Source of the DNA: Pholis gunnellus
Taxonomy: Eukaryota > Chordata > Actinopteri > Perciformes > Pholidae
Assembly: GCA_910591455.2 (NCBI GenBank)
Contig: OU342816.1
Location: forward strand, 3,953,476 to 4,017,475
Length of the DNA stretch: 64,000 nucleotides
Reading direction: 5' to 3'
The position numbers and the translations under genes are program-made. Positions 1 to 9,699 of the stretch are shown piece after piece (the first letter of the stretch is position 1; the number at the start of each line of letters is the position of its first letter). The notes beneath the pieces are model-generated. The model ran no database searches and had not been told where the DNA came from. It worked only from the letters and a program-made list of their open reading frames with translations.

Positions 1-76
1 ACTTCAGATAATCCACACACTTTTCAATAAAATAAAATAAAAAAAGTTCACCAGGAAATAGTCCAGGGTTGATTTT

Positions 77-290
77 TCAACATTTATTGGTGGCCATTAA
101 AGAAACCACGTCCGAAGGCATCTCCGTACTGTCTTTAGCATTCAGCCGCAGCTTCTGCTTGGTTGAAACCACAAACCAAAACTCAGTACACTTTATATTT
201 AATCTCTGGTTTTCTAAAACCTTTTCAATGAGGTTCTGCTGAATGGGGGCCGATCCATATACTTGAGCGACGTTGTAAAGCTTGTAAACC
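77..290 (-). CDS. Candidate terminal coding exon of an unrecognised minus-strand gene
   Basis: Read on the minus strand, 289 down to 77 is open for 70 codons and ends in TGA at 77-79. The translation looks protein-like: it begins VYKLYNVAQVYG, has a helical stretch with QQNLIEKVLENQRL, then TEFWFVVSTKQKLRL, and ends MATNKC. On the minus strand an AG at 292-291, after the T-rich run cgtttcctgttga, could be the splice acceptor; an in-frame TGA lies just upstream of it, so the frame must start at a splice site. No methionine opens the frame. The last codons contain AATAAA (88-83). I do not recognise the protein. It would be tail-out relative to spry3. It could also be a chance open frame; by base composition alone a 70-codon run is uncommon but not rare in a window this size. 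Confidence 0.35.
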
Positions 291-1259
291 CTTCAACAGG
301 AAACGTGTCCGTTGATCTACAAACATTTATTTCAGAATTAAACCTGCGACTTTACAGTTCCTTTCTGGCCTCTCTAACTGCTTGGCATGGCGATGCTGCC
401 AAGCTCTGCAGGTGGGTTTTCCTCCGTGGCAGCAGCAGCTGTGTTCAACAGATGCTAAATTACAGTGTGGACCTGATGGTCGTATCTTTCTGGCTCTGGC
501 AGGCTAATAATAGTGTTGGCCTGAGCAGTGGAGAACCTCAAGCGGTCATGATGACATGGCTGATGGTTGTGTTGAGGCTTTGCTATTTGGAGAGTAATAG
601 GCTACCTTTTTGCTGTAAGTAATGTGGTGTCCCCTCTTAAATTTCACTTCACATTAGGCGTTTTCGGACCAAACAGTTCTTGGGACTCCCTGAGAGGAAA
701 TGTCCGTTGGGGAGCCTTTAAGGGCTTTTTCGTTTGCTTTGTTCGCTACGTTCATTATGTTTAATATGACCGTTATGTTTGCTACGTTTGCTATGTTCGT
801 TATGTTTGTTACGTTTGCTATTTTCGTTATGTTTGCTTGTGTTCTTTTTTATAATATAAGTATAAATAAGCAACTCAATGTATTTATTCTGTGCTACTGG
901 GATAGCCTTTATGCTCACGTTGCTTTGTTAGCCTTTGTACGACTGGGATAGCCTTTGTGCTAACGTTACTGGGTTTGTCTTTTTCTCGCTGAGCAGTGAC
1001 TCTCACTCGTTCTTTGGCTCAGTGGATGTATGCTCATGAACGTTTTAACTTCTAGATGTAATCGTCAGTTTATTTGACCATGTTTCCTTTTATTTTCTTT
1101 GTTAGGAGCTGTTGTTTGTGTGTTGCGTTGTCTGTCGTTTAGAACAGCAGCAATAGTTGTGCTATAAGCAACAAATGGAATAAGACTTGCATTGTCTGAT
1201 AAATGTCAACTTTGAATCATTGAAAGTTACATTTCCCTCCTTTCTCTGTGTGTTTGCAG
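291..1259. other. Upstream flank or 5' intron of spry3
   Basis: No coding sequence is supported here. Because the spry3 exon begins at a splice acceptor, at least the right part should be intron, with a non-coding first exon further left or outside the window. I could not identify that exon or a promoter. The only internal structure I see is the 9-bp repeat tract at 733-840. The left part contains an open frame on the plus strand (263-622) that starts at TTG and has no recognisable composition. Confidence 0.5.
733..840. repeat. Degenerate 9-bp tandem repeat
   Basis: About twelve consecutive 9-bp units of the form tt(t/c)g(c/t)tatg, for example ttcgctacg, tttgctatg and ttcgttatg. They line up without indels from 733 to 840. 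The unit is a multiple of three, so the tract stays open in several frames and produces spurious repetitive ORFs on both strands. It lies about 420 bp upstream of the spry3 exon acceptor. Confidence 0.85.
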
Positions 1260-1260
1260 G
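1231..1260 (+). other. Splice acceptor of the spry3 coding exon
   Basis: A pyrimidine-rich tract (tttccctcctttctctgtg) is followed by tgtttgcag at 1251-1259, so the exon would begin at 1260. Sprouty genes usually keep the whole reading frame in one exon behind one or more non-coding 5' exons, and this acceptor 86 bp upstream of the ATG fits that layout. No other acceptor between here and the ATG looks as good. Confidence 0.75.
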
Positions 1261-1268
1261 TTTATCTG

Positions 1269-1607
1269 ATGTGCCGTGAGCGTTGGGAGCACCTTGCCCC
1301 AGCCCCGGCCTGCAGCCCTGGTGCTACCCAGCCTGGCTCACCAGGATGGACCCTGCTCATTCCTTCAGGATGGAGCTGGACGGGCTGGACCTCCAGCAGG
1401 TCCCAGTGCTGTCGCTCGACCAGATACGTGCCATCCGGGCCAACAATGACTATGTGGAGAGGCCCGTGGCGCTGGAACCGGCATCCCAGTCCGGGTTTTT
1501 CTATGCCCATGACGACCGAGTATACCCCCACTACCCACAGCCTTCTTTCCACTCGGCCCTGCCCCGCAGCCAAAGTCAGCAGCAGCACGCTCACCTGTCC
1601 CACCTGA
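1269..1607 (+). other. Overlapping upstream ORF in the spry3 exon
   Basis: An ATG at 1269-1271, inside the coding exon and 77 bp upstream of the spry3 start, opens a 112-codon frame different from that of spry3. It ends at 1607, so it overlaps the first 262 bp of the main CDS. Its start context is poor (C at -3, T at +4), whereas the spry3 ATG has A at -3 and G at +4, so leaky scanning would favour spry3. The peptide (starting MCRERWEHL) resembles no family I know. It may be a translational brake or simply a by-product of GC-rich coding DNA. Confidence 0.45.
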
Positions 1608-2254
1608 GCCGTTCCAGTACCATAAGCTCTTCCATGTCTCGGACCAGTGCCACCTCAGACCAGCGGCTACTGGCGGGTTTGACACCATCTCATTCTGTCC
1701 TCGGTTCGGTGGTCCGTTCTCAGCCTAAAGGAGAACTCAAGCCTGACACTTCCTTTGGCAAAGGCCTGACGGAGGACGAGGCTGAGCAGGGCCTTCATTT
1801 GTTCATCTGCGAGCGGTGTGGTCGCTGTAAGTGCCAAGAGTGCTGCGCCCCTCGCCGCCTGCCTTCCTGTTGGGCCTGCGGACAGCGCTGTCTGTGCTCC
1901 GCCGAAAGCGCCGTGGAGTACGGCACTTGCTTGTGCTGCGTTAAAGGCCTGTTCTACCACTGCTCCGCCCAGGATGACGAGGATAACTGTGCTGACCGGC
2001 CGTGCTCCTGCGGTCCGGCCCACGCCTGTGCCCGCTGGGGCACCATGGGGCTGCTGGCGCTCTGCCTGCCCTGCCTCTGCTGCTACCCCCTTGCCAGGCT
2101 GTGCCTTGCCCTGTGCCAGTGTGCCCACGACCGCACCACACGCCCCGGCTGCAGGTGCAGCAACACCAACACCGTGTGCCGCAAGATCTCTGCCTCCAAC
2201 CCTAACCCTGGTCACCCCTCGCTCCGCAGCAAGGCCCTGGAGAAGCCCTTATGA
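1346..2254 (+). CDS. spry3: Sprouty homolog 3, receptor tyrosine kinase signalling antagonist
   Basis: This encodes a 302-residue Sprouty protein. Family members are induced by growth-factor signalling and inhibit Ras/MAPK signalling at membranes. Residues 33-40 read NNDYVERP, the conserved N-terminal tyrosine motif (Y36) that in relatives is phosphorylated and bound by Cbl. Residues 85-104 form the serine-rich block (SRSSTISSSMS), followed by SDQRLL. From C155 to C271 lies the cysteine-rich Sprouty domain, with CGRCKC, LPSCW, YGTCLCCVKGLFYHC, EDNCADRPCSC and RPGCRC. The phrases NDYVERP, CLCCVKGLFYHCS and NTNTVCRKIS favour SPRY3 over SPRY1, 2 and 4. Length is close to the family norm (about 290-320). 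I chose ATG 1346 because it has A at -3 and G at +4; an in-frame TTG at 1283 is not a credible vertebrate start. The exon is GC-rich compared with its flanks and appears intact. Symbol assignment rests on remembered family sequences. Confidence 0.9.
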   Translation: MDPAHSFRMELDGLDLQQVPVLSLDQIRAIRANNDYVERPVALEPASQSGFFYAHDDRVYPHYPQPSFHSALPRSQSQQQHAHLSHLSRSSTISSSMSRTSATSDQRLLAGLTPSHSVLGSVVRSQPKGELKPDTSFGKGLTEDEAEQGLHLFICERCGRCKCQECCAPRRLPSCWACGQRCLCSAESAVEYGTCLCCVKGLFYHCSAQDDEDNCADRPCSCGPAHACARWGTMGLLALCLPCLCCYPLARLCLALCQCAHDRTTRPGCRCSNTNTVCRKISASNPNPGHPSLRSKALEKPL

Positions 2255-2623
2255 CAGGCCATGATGGGGGCCAGGTGAATCCAATTCCCTCTCAGCCGTC
2301 GCCAAAGCAATGCTGTCGCCAATCAACCGTGTCACAGCTGACATTGTGATGACAATGCCAATGTGTCCCACCCACCTACATACAACCAATCGTGAAGTGT
2401 TGTTCACCTAATGTACCTTGAATTTACTTCATCTCCAGCTCAGGAGGGACCAAAGCTTTACTGTGCCTGTTCATGTCGGAGACTTCATGCCTAAAAAAAC
2501 TCACGCTGAAGAAGGAGAAGCTGTCGTGCTTTTGCTGGACTGCCCTTCAACCTTAACCAAGACATCCAGACGGAAATCACCTCTCTCCGCATTCTGTGGT
2601 GTAGTCTGGACAAGTTAAAATCT

Positions 2624-2637
2624 ATTTATTTATTATT
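2624..2637 (+). promoter_or_regulatory. AU-rich element candidate in the spry3 3' UTR
   Basis: The run ATTTATTTATTATT contains TTATTTATT at 2626-2634, matching the mRNA-destabilising nonamer UUAUUUA(U/A)(U/A). It lies about 370 nt after the stop codon on the coding strand. Sprouty transcripts are growth-factor-induced and short-lived in other vertebrates, so an ARE is plausible. A single nonamer can occur by chance. Confidence 0.4.
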
Positions 2638-3124
2638 GAACCTCCTTCCTCCCCACCCTCTGCAGAGAGAACGCACAGACGGGCGATGGACCAAATCGGG
2701 AAGGAAAGATGCCCGTGGCGATGTGAAATGGTCTACGCCAACACAGTTTCTGTCCTCTACAAGAAGAGAGAATCAGAAGATGCATGAGAGATCGAGGACC
2801 ACGACGACATTCAGAAAACTCCACAAAAGGTTCACGATGAATGAATGAAGAAAAAAACTAAAACGTTGTGCCACGGTGCATATCTGACTGGGAGCCTTTT
2901 AACTAAAGCACCAAGGCATAAAGCGAGAACAAAGACACATCTGTAACAGTTTGACACCAAAAAAAAGGGACCATGCACTGTACGAACTGAGTGAATTTCA
3001 ATGGTATTAAGCTCATTTGTAAAGGAAAAGCACTGTGAGGTAGATGGACGATGTTTACCCCAGCAGCCAAGAGCTGAATGGGGGATTATTTAACCGGAGG
3101 GAGGGTGCATCCATTGTCACTAGG

Positions 3125-3128
<4 letters not shown>

Positions 3129-3156
<28 letters not shown>
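3129..3156. repeat. (GT)n microsatellite
   Basis: An uninterrupted GT dinucleotide run in the spry3 downstream region, passing into GA. Confidence 0.95.
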
Positions 3157-3161
<5 letters not shown>

Positions 3162-3339
3162 CGTGTGTGTCCTCCTACTGTACAACAACCTGTGTATGTA
3201 GAAGCTGTGTGTATGTTGTTTTCTCAGCAGAAGAAGCCTCCCTTGTCTTATTTTTAGCAGCGCTGCTTCAGTGGAGCTCTGAGGGTCTGGTCGGGTTTCC
3301 TCCCGAAGTCAGTCTGCCGCCAACCTCCCTCCTTCTCTG

Positions 3340-3359
3340 CCCCCCCCCCCCCCCCCCCC
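3340..3359. repeat. Poly-C tract
   Basis: About 20 consecutive cytosines on the plus strand, in a pyrimidine-rich surround. This is one of many C/G homopolymers in the window. Confidence 0.95.
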
Positions 3360-3987
3360 ACGCTTCTCTCCTCCTCCCATCCTCGAATCAAACGATTTTT
3401 TCCTCTGGACCATCTCATTCTCATTCAGTCACTACCTTGAGCAGCAGCTTTAGCAGCACAACACCAAAAAAAAGATTATGGTCATGGCAGTCACTGTCTT
3501 TTAAATTCAATGTAATTTGTTAAGCTTGGTTGTATTATAAGCCGGCTGCCATAAGTCTTTAATGTTTGAAGTAGTAAGGATGTTAATATTTAACTGTTAA
3601 CCAACAATAACAATTTTGACGATTACTGCGATCAGTTGAAACGTTTAGAAACAAAAGCTGAACAAAACTCGTAGTAAAAAGCTTGTCACAAAAATGAAAA
3701 CAGCTAGTCCACCTTAAAAGGTCAGTCCACCTTAAGCAACCCTGAGCCGTAGTTGTTGGCTAACCCCCTTATCTGTAATCAACATGTGGCAACACGACAC
3801 GGGAACTTGGCCTGGGTCTTGAGGAGCTGTAGCATTTATTTTCAACAAATTAATTGTAAACATTTTTGTTGCAGCTGGGCGGCTTGTTGGGCCTCGAACA
3901 CACTGAGGAGCGTCGCCCACAAAACCGTTGTTTTCCAATTAAATGGCGCACCTCCTCACTTGTGCTTTATGTTTTTTCTAGTGTTTT

Positions 3988-4295
3988 CTGTCAATCACCG
4001 TGTAGCCCCGCCCTAAAGCATACCCAGCTTTATGGTCTGTTTGACTCTAAATGGACCATCATTTATTAAATGAACATCATGCTGTATTGAAGAAGACTTC
4101 AAACTAGAGATTGAGACCATAAACTCATGTTTACAATGTTTACTGAGGTAATAAATCAAGAGAGAAGTAGAGTCATTTTCTCATAGACTTCTATACAACC
4201 AGAGGAGTCGCCCCCTGGTGGTCATTAGAGAGAATGCAGCTTTAAGACACTTCCACATTGGCTTCATTCGGCAGAATCGGAGGTTGCCGCCTGGT
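3988..4295 (+). repeat. Interspersed repeat family 1, copy 1
   Basis: The block starts near ctgtcaatcaccgtgtagcc, passes through aaactagagattgagacc and gagtcgccccctggtgg, and ends near gttgccgcctgg. Nearly the same text recurs near 9.8, 13.5, 14.5, 19.2 and 57.1 kb (the last inverted). No coding capacity is evident. It resembles short non-autonomous DNA transposons common in percomorph genomes; that class is an inference. Confidence 0.8.
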
Positions 4296-4299
4296 AGTG

Positions 4300-5946
4300 A
4301 CGCGTGTCGGTGTGATTAGCCACTTAGGCACTTTAACCACAGTACAATGCATGAAAGGCACTAATCCTCTCGGTTAACAAGGGTCTGCTATTGGTCAAAA
4401 AAACAAACTATATTAGCATCCCTACGTCTAAGCCACTAAGACCTAATACAAATCTGTAGCTGCTCTTGGTAATGTGCAAAAGTTAGAAAAAATGAGCTTT
4501 TAAAAAGAAACAAAGAAATACAATTACAACCAAGCCAGCTGACAACACACCCATATATCCCTCCTGCCTTCGTCCGTCTCTCCTCTCACGCTCAGAGGGC
4601 TAAAAGCCTCCAGTTCCTGGTCCATAGAGAGCTGATCAAACAGGCAATTAGCTTCATGATAGCTCTTAATGGGCCGGAGAAGAAGGGAGGGAGGGGAGGG
4701 GAAGGGATGATGGAGTTGTGGTGTTTGGCAGATGGACAGCTGATGGGGAGAGAGAGGGATGCTGGGAGGAAAGAGGTTGGCTGGAGGGGAAAGAAAAGAG
4801 GATATGAGAGGATGTTGGTGTCGCCATTAAGTAAGATGGAGACCATTCATGGAAGAAAAAATAAAAATAGTTTGCACTTCAGGTTCAAATTTAGCGTCAA
4901 ACGTAACTACAGCAACAGTGGATGGCTCGTCAAGGAAGGAAATGCTGATGAAAACAACACACACAGATGCACACAGATGTATGCGTGTGTGTATGCGTGT
5001 TTATAAGCGTGTGTATTTGTCACATGCACACAAATGTTACTTTGCTATATTTTTATATGTAAATATGGGCTATTAACTGTATAACTATTTTTATTCTGCT
5101 TTATTTTGTTTCTATGAGATTGATTACGTCTGTTTTCCATTATAGTGAACATTTACTTATTTCCTGTCCACTTGTGATCAATTCAGGAACTTTTGGGGCA
5201 ACTGCGTTAGCTCTGTATTATGGTCTGGTATCGAACCATTTGAACACAAAAACATCATTGAGCATCAAGTAACAACAGCTGAGCTCTGCTCTTTCTTCAG
5301 GAAACATTTCTTCTCAGATGTGTAACATCGGTCACAATAAAGCAACCTAAACATTTTTTTTTTAATTCAGACATTTTGGGTTTATTTTTCATCGTAAAAT
5401 AGAAAGTAAAACAATAAGTATGACTGTTTTAATGTGTCAGGATGTGTGAATGTTGCCCCAAATGTTTCTGTGCTCACTGGTTTCACTTTGATCGACAGGT
5501 TGGCGACTGTGGAGGACACACTCAGTAATGATATGGCTGTTTTTTTTAATGTTGCAACTTTCTTCACTTTTAGCGTTACTTATGACTTTATTATTCTTAT
5601 TATTTGAAGTATTGTCAACCAAACCTCGGTTGACATTATGTCCACATTGATGCAGATGAATTTGATAACAATTGTTTCCCCTACATGTTCATGAAGTAAG
5701 TGTTTTCAACCACCCAAAGCAGAAAAATCCTGAGCTTCTCGGAAAAGCTCATGTAAGATCATTTTTTTTCTTTAAAATAATGCGCTGGCACATTCTATCC
5801 TGCATGCATGCTCTGTGAATGAACAAGCAACGCTGATATTACAGGAAACAAACACGTTTCTATTGTTGTGGTGATCGAAAACAATAATGTGAACAGGAAA
5901 CTCTTTAAATGAAAACTTTGTTTTCAAATGCAACTGCATTACTGTG

Positions 5947-5947
<1 letters not shown>
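4300..5947. other. Non-coding stretch without clear genes
   Basis: It is mostly unique AT-rich sequence. A purine-rich patch of gggagggaggggagggg type lies at about 4680-4800, and short ACAC/TGTG runs lie near 4960-5020. No splice-framed ORF or recognisable repeat family is seen apart from the possible AATAAA at 5336. Confidence 0.5.
5336..5341 (+). other. AATAAA, possible distal poly(A) signal
   Basis: AATAAA stands here, followed about 15 nt later by a T-rich run. It could end a long spry3 transcript, but the distance from the stop codon (3.1 kb) and the absence of other evidence make this weak. Confidence 0.2.

Positions 5948-5981
<34 letters not shown>
5948..5981. repeat. (AC)n microsatellite
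   Basis: A perfect AC dinucleotide run of about 17 units. Confidence 0.95.
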
Positions 5982-5983
<2 letters not shown>

Positions 5984-6370
5984 TCTCCTCATTGGCTGGA
6001 TGTCAGACATGGTGCTTGGGGAGATGACTTGAGGAACATTTATTTGTACCCGGATTGTTTTGAGTCTAAGCTGGTTGACGTTACAGAGGAAACTGTTGCA
6101 TATGTTTTAACCGATAATGTTTCATCCGTATTCAGAGTACTCAAATATTTACAGTGACAGTTGTCCAATCATAACCTCTTTCGTATGCAATGTCTTGTAT
6201 GTACTACAGATACACAAAGAGCAGCACAAGCAGAGGATTGTGGGGCACAAGGTAAATTAACTTCCAATCATGAATGGATTACTGAACAAGCCGACCAGGC
6301 ACAGGCCCAAGTTCCAGGAGCCAGCCTGGCCTTCACATGTCACTCAGATACATACCAACCAGGAAGATAA

Positions 6371-6540
6371 GAGACTCAAAGTGACCACAAAGAAACAAAA
6401 AGAGACCAAAAACAACTTCAAATATATGCAAAACAAAGAGATTCACAGAGGTGCAAAACGACTACAAAAAGACAAAATAACTATAAAAAGACACAAAACA
6501 ACTACAGACAAAAAGTAACTGCAAAAGAGACACAAAACCT
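6371..6540 (+). repeat. Degenerate 'caaagagacacaaaacgac' minisatellite, locus 1
   Basis: Imperfect units such as gaccacaaagaaacaaaaag, gtgcaaaacgactacaaaaa and gacacaaaacaactacagac follow one another. The same unit family occurs near 16.3, 17.7, 35.5 (inverted) and 55.0 kb. Confidence 0.75.
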
Positions 6541-6911
6541 TTTGCATTGTCTCATAATCTGTCCAGGTTTCCAAATTTTATCGTCCGCTTCATACTGCAT
6601 CTATCCGATTTCAGTCTCTTCAGATATTTTGTTTACTAAAATGATGTTATAACGTGCATGTAAATGCATTCTCATTTACGGAAAAAAACTATTTTTTTAT
6701 ATTTGAAAAATATCAAACATTTAGGGGTGCTGTTGAGGGAGCTGGTTAAATAGATAAAGGATAAAGTTACATGTGGCATCAATACATTTAAGGAATGTAT
6801 TGAGTAATGATACTTTTTTGGTAAAGTCAAACTCTTTCTCGTCATTTGTGTTGTGCTGCTTCAATACCTTCACTTCTGCCGTGTGTATCTGTATGTACAA
6901 CTAAAGCGTTC

Positions 6912-6933
6912 ATATATATATATATATATATAT
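6912..6933. repeat. (AT)n microsatellite
   Basis: A perfect AT run of about eleven units. The neighbourhood (6540-7740) is otherwise AT-rich unique sequence without a supportable gene. Confidence 0.95.
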
Positions 6934-7809
6934 TTTAATCCCAAGATTTCCCAAACACTTCCAAACGTTTCCGACACTCCTCCCTCAGAAGCGGAGCTCA
7001 TGTCTGATGCTGTACGTACGCAGGCTGCCTCTATAACCACTCAACTTCTCCTCTCGTGTCTTAGCAAGCATCGCTTTTGGTACAAATTGGCATCTTGTAT
7101 GTTGTAAAAGAATTTAAGGAGAGTATATGGAACAAATATATATAGAAATCTATCTAAAATGAATATATTATATATGGAACAATATGCATTTCACACTTTT
7201 CTGTTTCATTGCTGACATTGCTTCATGGGTATTTATTTAAATGGTTGCAACAATAGCGCTAACAATAATCCCGAGGATGGTGTTGATGAGTGAAGTATTT
7301 ATTTTACAGGTCAGAGGAGATGAAAGAGCACCGGTGTTGTTGTTTGTCTTTTGATTTGGTTTGTTTGTTCCTCTCGGTGTGGCGTGGCTGCTGCTACCCT
7401 CCTGGCTAAAGATGAACCAATAAAAAGGAGTTTCCAAACAGAGCAAATGTGTTCACTGATTCAATTGTTCCATTTCATCACTAAAGTGAGACAATATTCA
7501 CATTAAGTCAAAGCAGTATTCTATGTTGTTGGACGTAAAAAATACAATACATGTATCGGTTAAGTTATTATTATTTTTTTAACCAGTTATATTTCTTTCT
7601 CACCGCTCAATGTAAATCATTTAGTTCTGAGTATCTGCTGCCTGGATGGTAGCTGTAAGTTTATTTAAGTTATAAAGTGGGGAACAGTTGGGATGTTGCC
7701 GGTTGGGCCCTCAGTGCATTCTGGGTGAGACTTCAGGAGTGATCGCGACCACGTCAAACTGCCTTCATGAACCTCTGTCGTAATGTTTTAACACCCCGTT
7801 CTCCCAACT

Positions 7810-8200
7810 CAATGTATCCTCATACAAATCTTACGAAAGGTTATTCTTCATCTTTCGTGCGTTTTCCTAGAAGAGCAAGCAACACGTGTCAACTTACGCT
7901 CGTTATTACATCAAATCTTTTCAAAATAGATTTCCGTCTTCACAGGAAATAACAAAGTTAGGTTCAGGCAACAACACGACTTAGTTAGGTTTGGGAAAAC
8001 AAAATAAGTGCCATTATTGAAGTAAGCAAGTTACGGGACAGATAAATGAACGTTTACTTCTTGTTTCACACGGGGAGCCCTGTGCGGGCTATTGCGGTAT
8101 TCATACTTCCTTGTTTATATATTACTTGGTTAACATACCAAATCATTTCGTCACATATATAGTATTGCTATGAATTCTGGATGAGACCAGCCTACCAAAC
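7810..8200 (+). repeat. Interspersed repeat family 2, copy A
   Basis: It has the family landmarks in order: tgtatcctcata, acacgtgtcaact, tttccgtcttcacaggaaa, cgacttagttaggtttggga, tacttcttgtttcacacggg and a tail near ctatgaattctggatgagac. The same order recurs in copies near 15.6, 46.5 and 52.4 kb, and inverted near 12.0, 24.3 and 33.5 kb. It has no coding capacity and is probably a non-autonomous transposon. Confidence 0.8.
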
Positions 8201-8735
8201 TTGTCAAATACACTTTAGCGTCTGTATGAGACGCACCGGCCTTTCAACTAACTCCACTGTGAACACATCCACGTCATTACTAGACCGCCAGAGCAACTGA
8301 CATAGAATAAAGAGTGAGGATAGGGAGGAAGTCGGGGTGGATGTAATCGGGATCAAACACAGTTGAATTTTTTGTACCATGATCTGTGTACATAAAGGTC
8401 AAGGGCCCCAACCGAACAATGTCCAAGCAGCCTGGACACCTGAAATAACTCGACTTTGATCAGACTAAATACACGTAAAACACGTCCTAATCGTCTACAA
8501 TGGATCAGCAGCCATTTTTTGAATTTTCTCTGGATATAACTCACTCATTAGTTTTTTTTGCTGACATTGTAAGAAAAGATAAAGTGAACTGTGGTGAGAT
8601 CTGGGTGAAGTCAAACAACAGTTTTTATAAATGAGGCCCCCCGGTACTCCACTCCCCTCACTCTGCTCTGCTGGGCCCATAAATAAGTAATCAAGGCTGG
8701 GTCACACTAATGGCTTCCCAGAGCAGTGGATACAG

Positions 8736-8736
<1 letters not shown>

Positions 8737-8764
<28 letters not shown>
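8737..8764. repeat. (TG)n microsatellite
   Basis: A dinucleotide run of about fourteen units, followed by GA-rich sequence. Confidence 0.95.
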
Positions 8765-8766
<2 letters not shown>

Positions 8767-8920
8767 TACGAGAGAAAAAGAGATGAGGAGAGAGGGGGAG
8801 AGATTATTAGAGGAAGAGAAACGAGACCTAAGTGTGTGTGTTTGTGTTTATCTGCAGAAAAAAAGGCACAACCTTTCTATCATCTCAAATCAAAGTGCAT
8901 TAAAGCAGAGCTCTTAGCAT

Positions 8921-8965
8921 CACACAGACACACACAGACACACACACACACACACACACACACAC
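8921..8965. repeat. (CA)n microsatellite with CACACAGA start
   Basis: Two cacacagaca decamers lead into an uninterrupted CA run. Confidence 0.95.
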
Positions 8966-9124
8966 CATGATGATATCCTGTATGTACATACATGAGAAAA
9001 ACACATACAAATGCACACACTCATACTTTCTCTGCTGTGTGTGTGCGTGTGTGTGTTTAAAGTGTGATAGAGAAAATAAATAATGCATGCATGTTTCCCT
9101 CAACAAGCTTTTACCAATAAACCC

Positions 9125-9300
9125 GTTCACCAGCGCTGACCTGGTGACCTCACACAGAAGGTTGCTGGTTCAATCCCACTTGCGGTTTGTAAGCGTCCAT
9201 GTCGCAGGTAAGCTGTACCCGTCCACCTTCTCTGAGCTCTGACCCATCTGGTGAAACAGGTACATGTATGCATCTTAAGGGCTGTTTAATGAGTTGTTCT
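9125..9300 (+). repeat. tRNA-derived SINE-like fragment
   Basis: The text ctggtgacctcacacagaag is followed by gttgctggttcaatcccact, which contains a B-box-like GGTTCAATCC preceded by an A-box-like region. No tRNA cloverleaf closes around it, and the downstream sequence is not tRNA. A degraded tRNA-related SINE head is the best reading. Confidence 0.5.
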
Positions 9301-9699
9301 GTTCTGTATGTTTAGTACTTTTCAGACTGATGATTCCTAATACCCGAGCTTTGAAGCAAACTTTACATTTAATACCTGCCAAGTCTCTTATTTAAGATTT
9401 CCTTGCTCCTCTCTTGAACCGCCATGTTGACGACCGTCCCATAGCTCTTATTTCTGAGGAGGGGTCTCTGAGGAGCACGAGAGCATCCTTCCGGGAAGTG
9501 TTTTAACGGCAGACACGCCCCCTCATTGTTTATAGGTTATTTGATTGGACGCTGCAGCTGATCGGGCTGATGTCATGTTTCTCAATATCACTGATGTTTC
9601 ATACCAGAGTGAAGACAGATTAAACTCAAGTTTTATATTTGATTTGACAACATAGTCATTGTGACGTCTCTCATTGGTTTGTGGACATTTTGAAGTCTT

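Larger units (their letters stand above)
2255..3540 (+). other. Probable 3' UTR and proximal downstream region of spry3
   Basis: No further coding sequence is supported after the stop. The region contains an AU-rich nonamer (2626-2634), a (GT)n tract (3129-3156) and a C20 tract (3340-3359). Mammalian SPRY3 has a long 3' UTR, so much of this may be transcribed. I see no clear AATAAA before the repeat at 4.1 kb. Confidence 0.45.

Noticed and set aside
263..622. 119-codon plus-strand frame near the left edge
   Set aside because: It starts with TTG, matches no family I know, and overlaps the opposite-strand candidate exon at its left end.
1283..1345. N-terminal extension of Sprouty from position 1283
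   Set aside because: The frame begins with TTG, not ATG. The ATG at 1346 has a strong context and gives the expected N-terminus.
1262..2215. Long ORFs on the minus strand and in other frames across the spry3 exon
   Set aside because: They lie antisense to or overlap a GC-rich, clearly conserved Sprouty coding frame. They show no domain and are composition by-products. The plus-strand one starting at ATG 1269 is kept only as a possible uORF.
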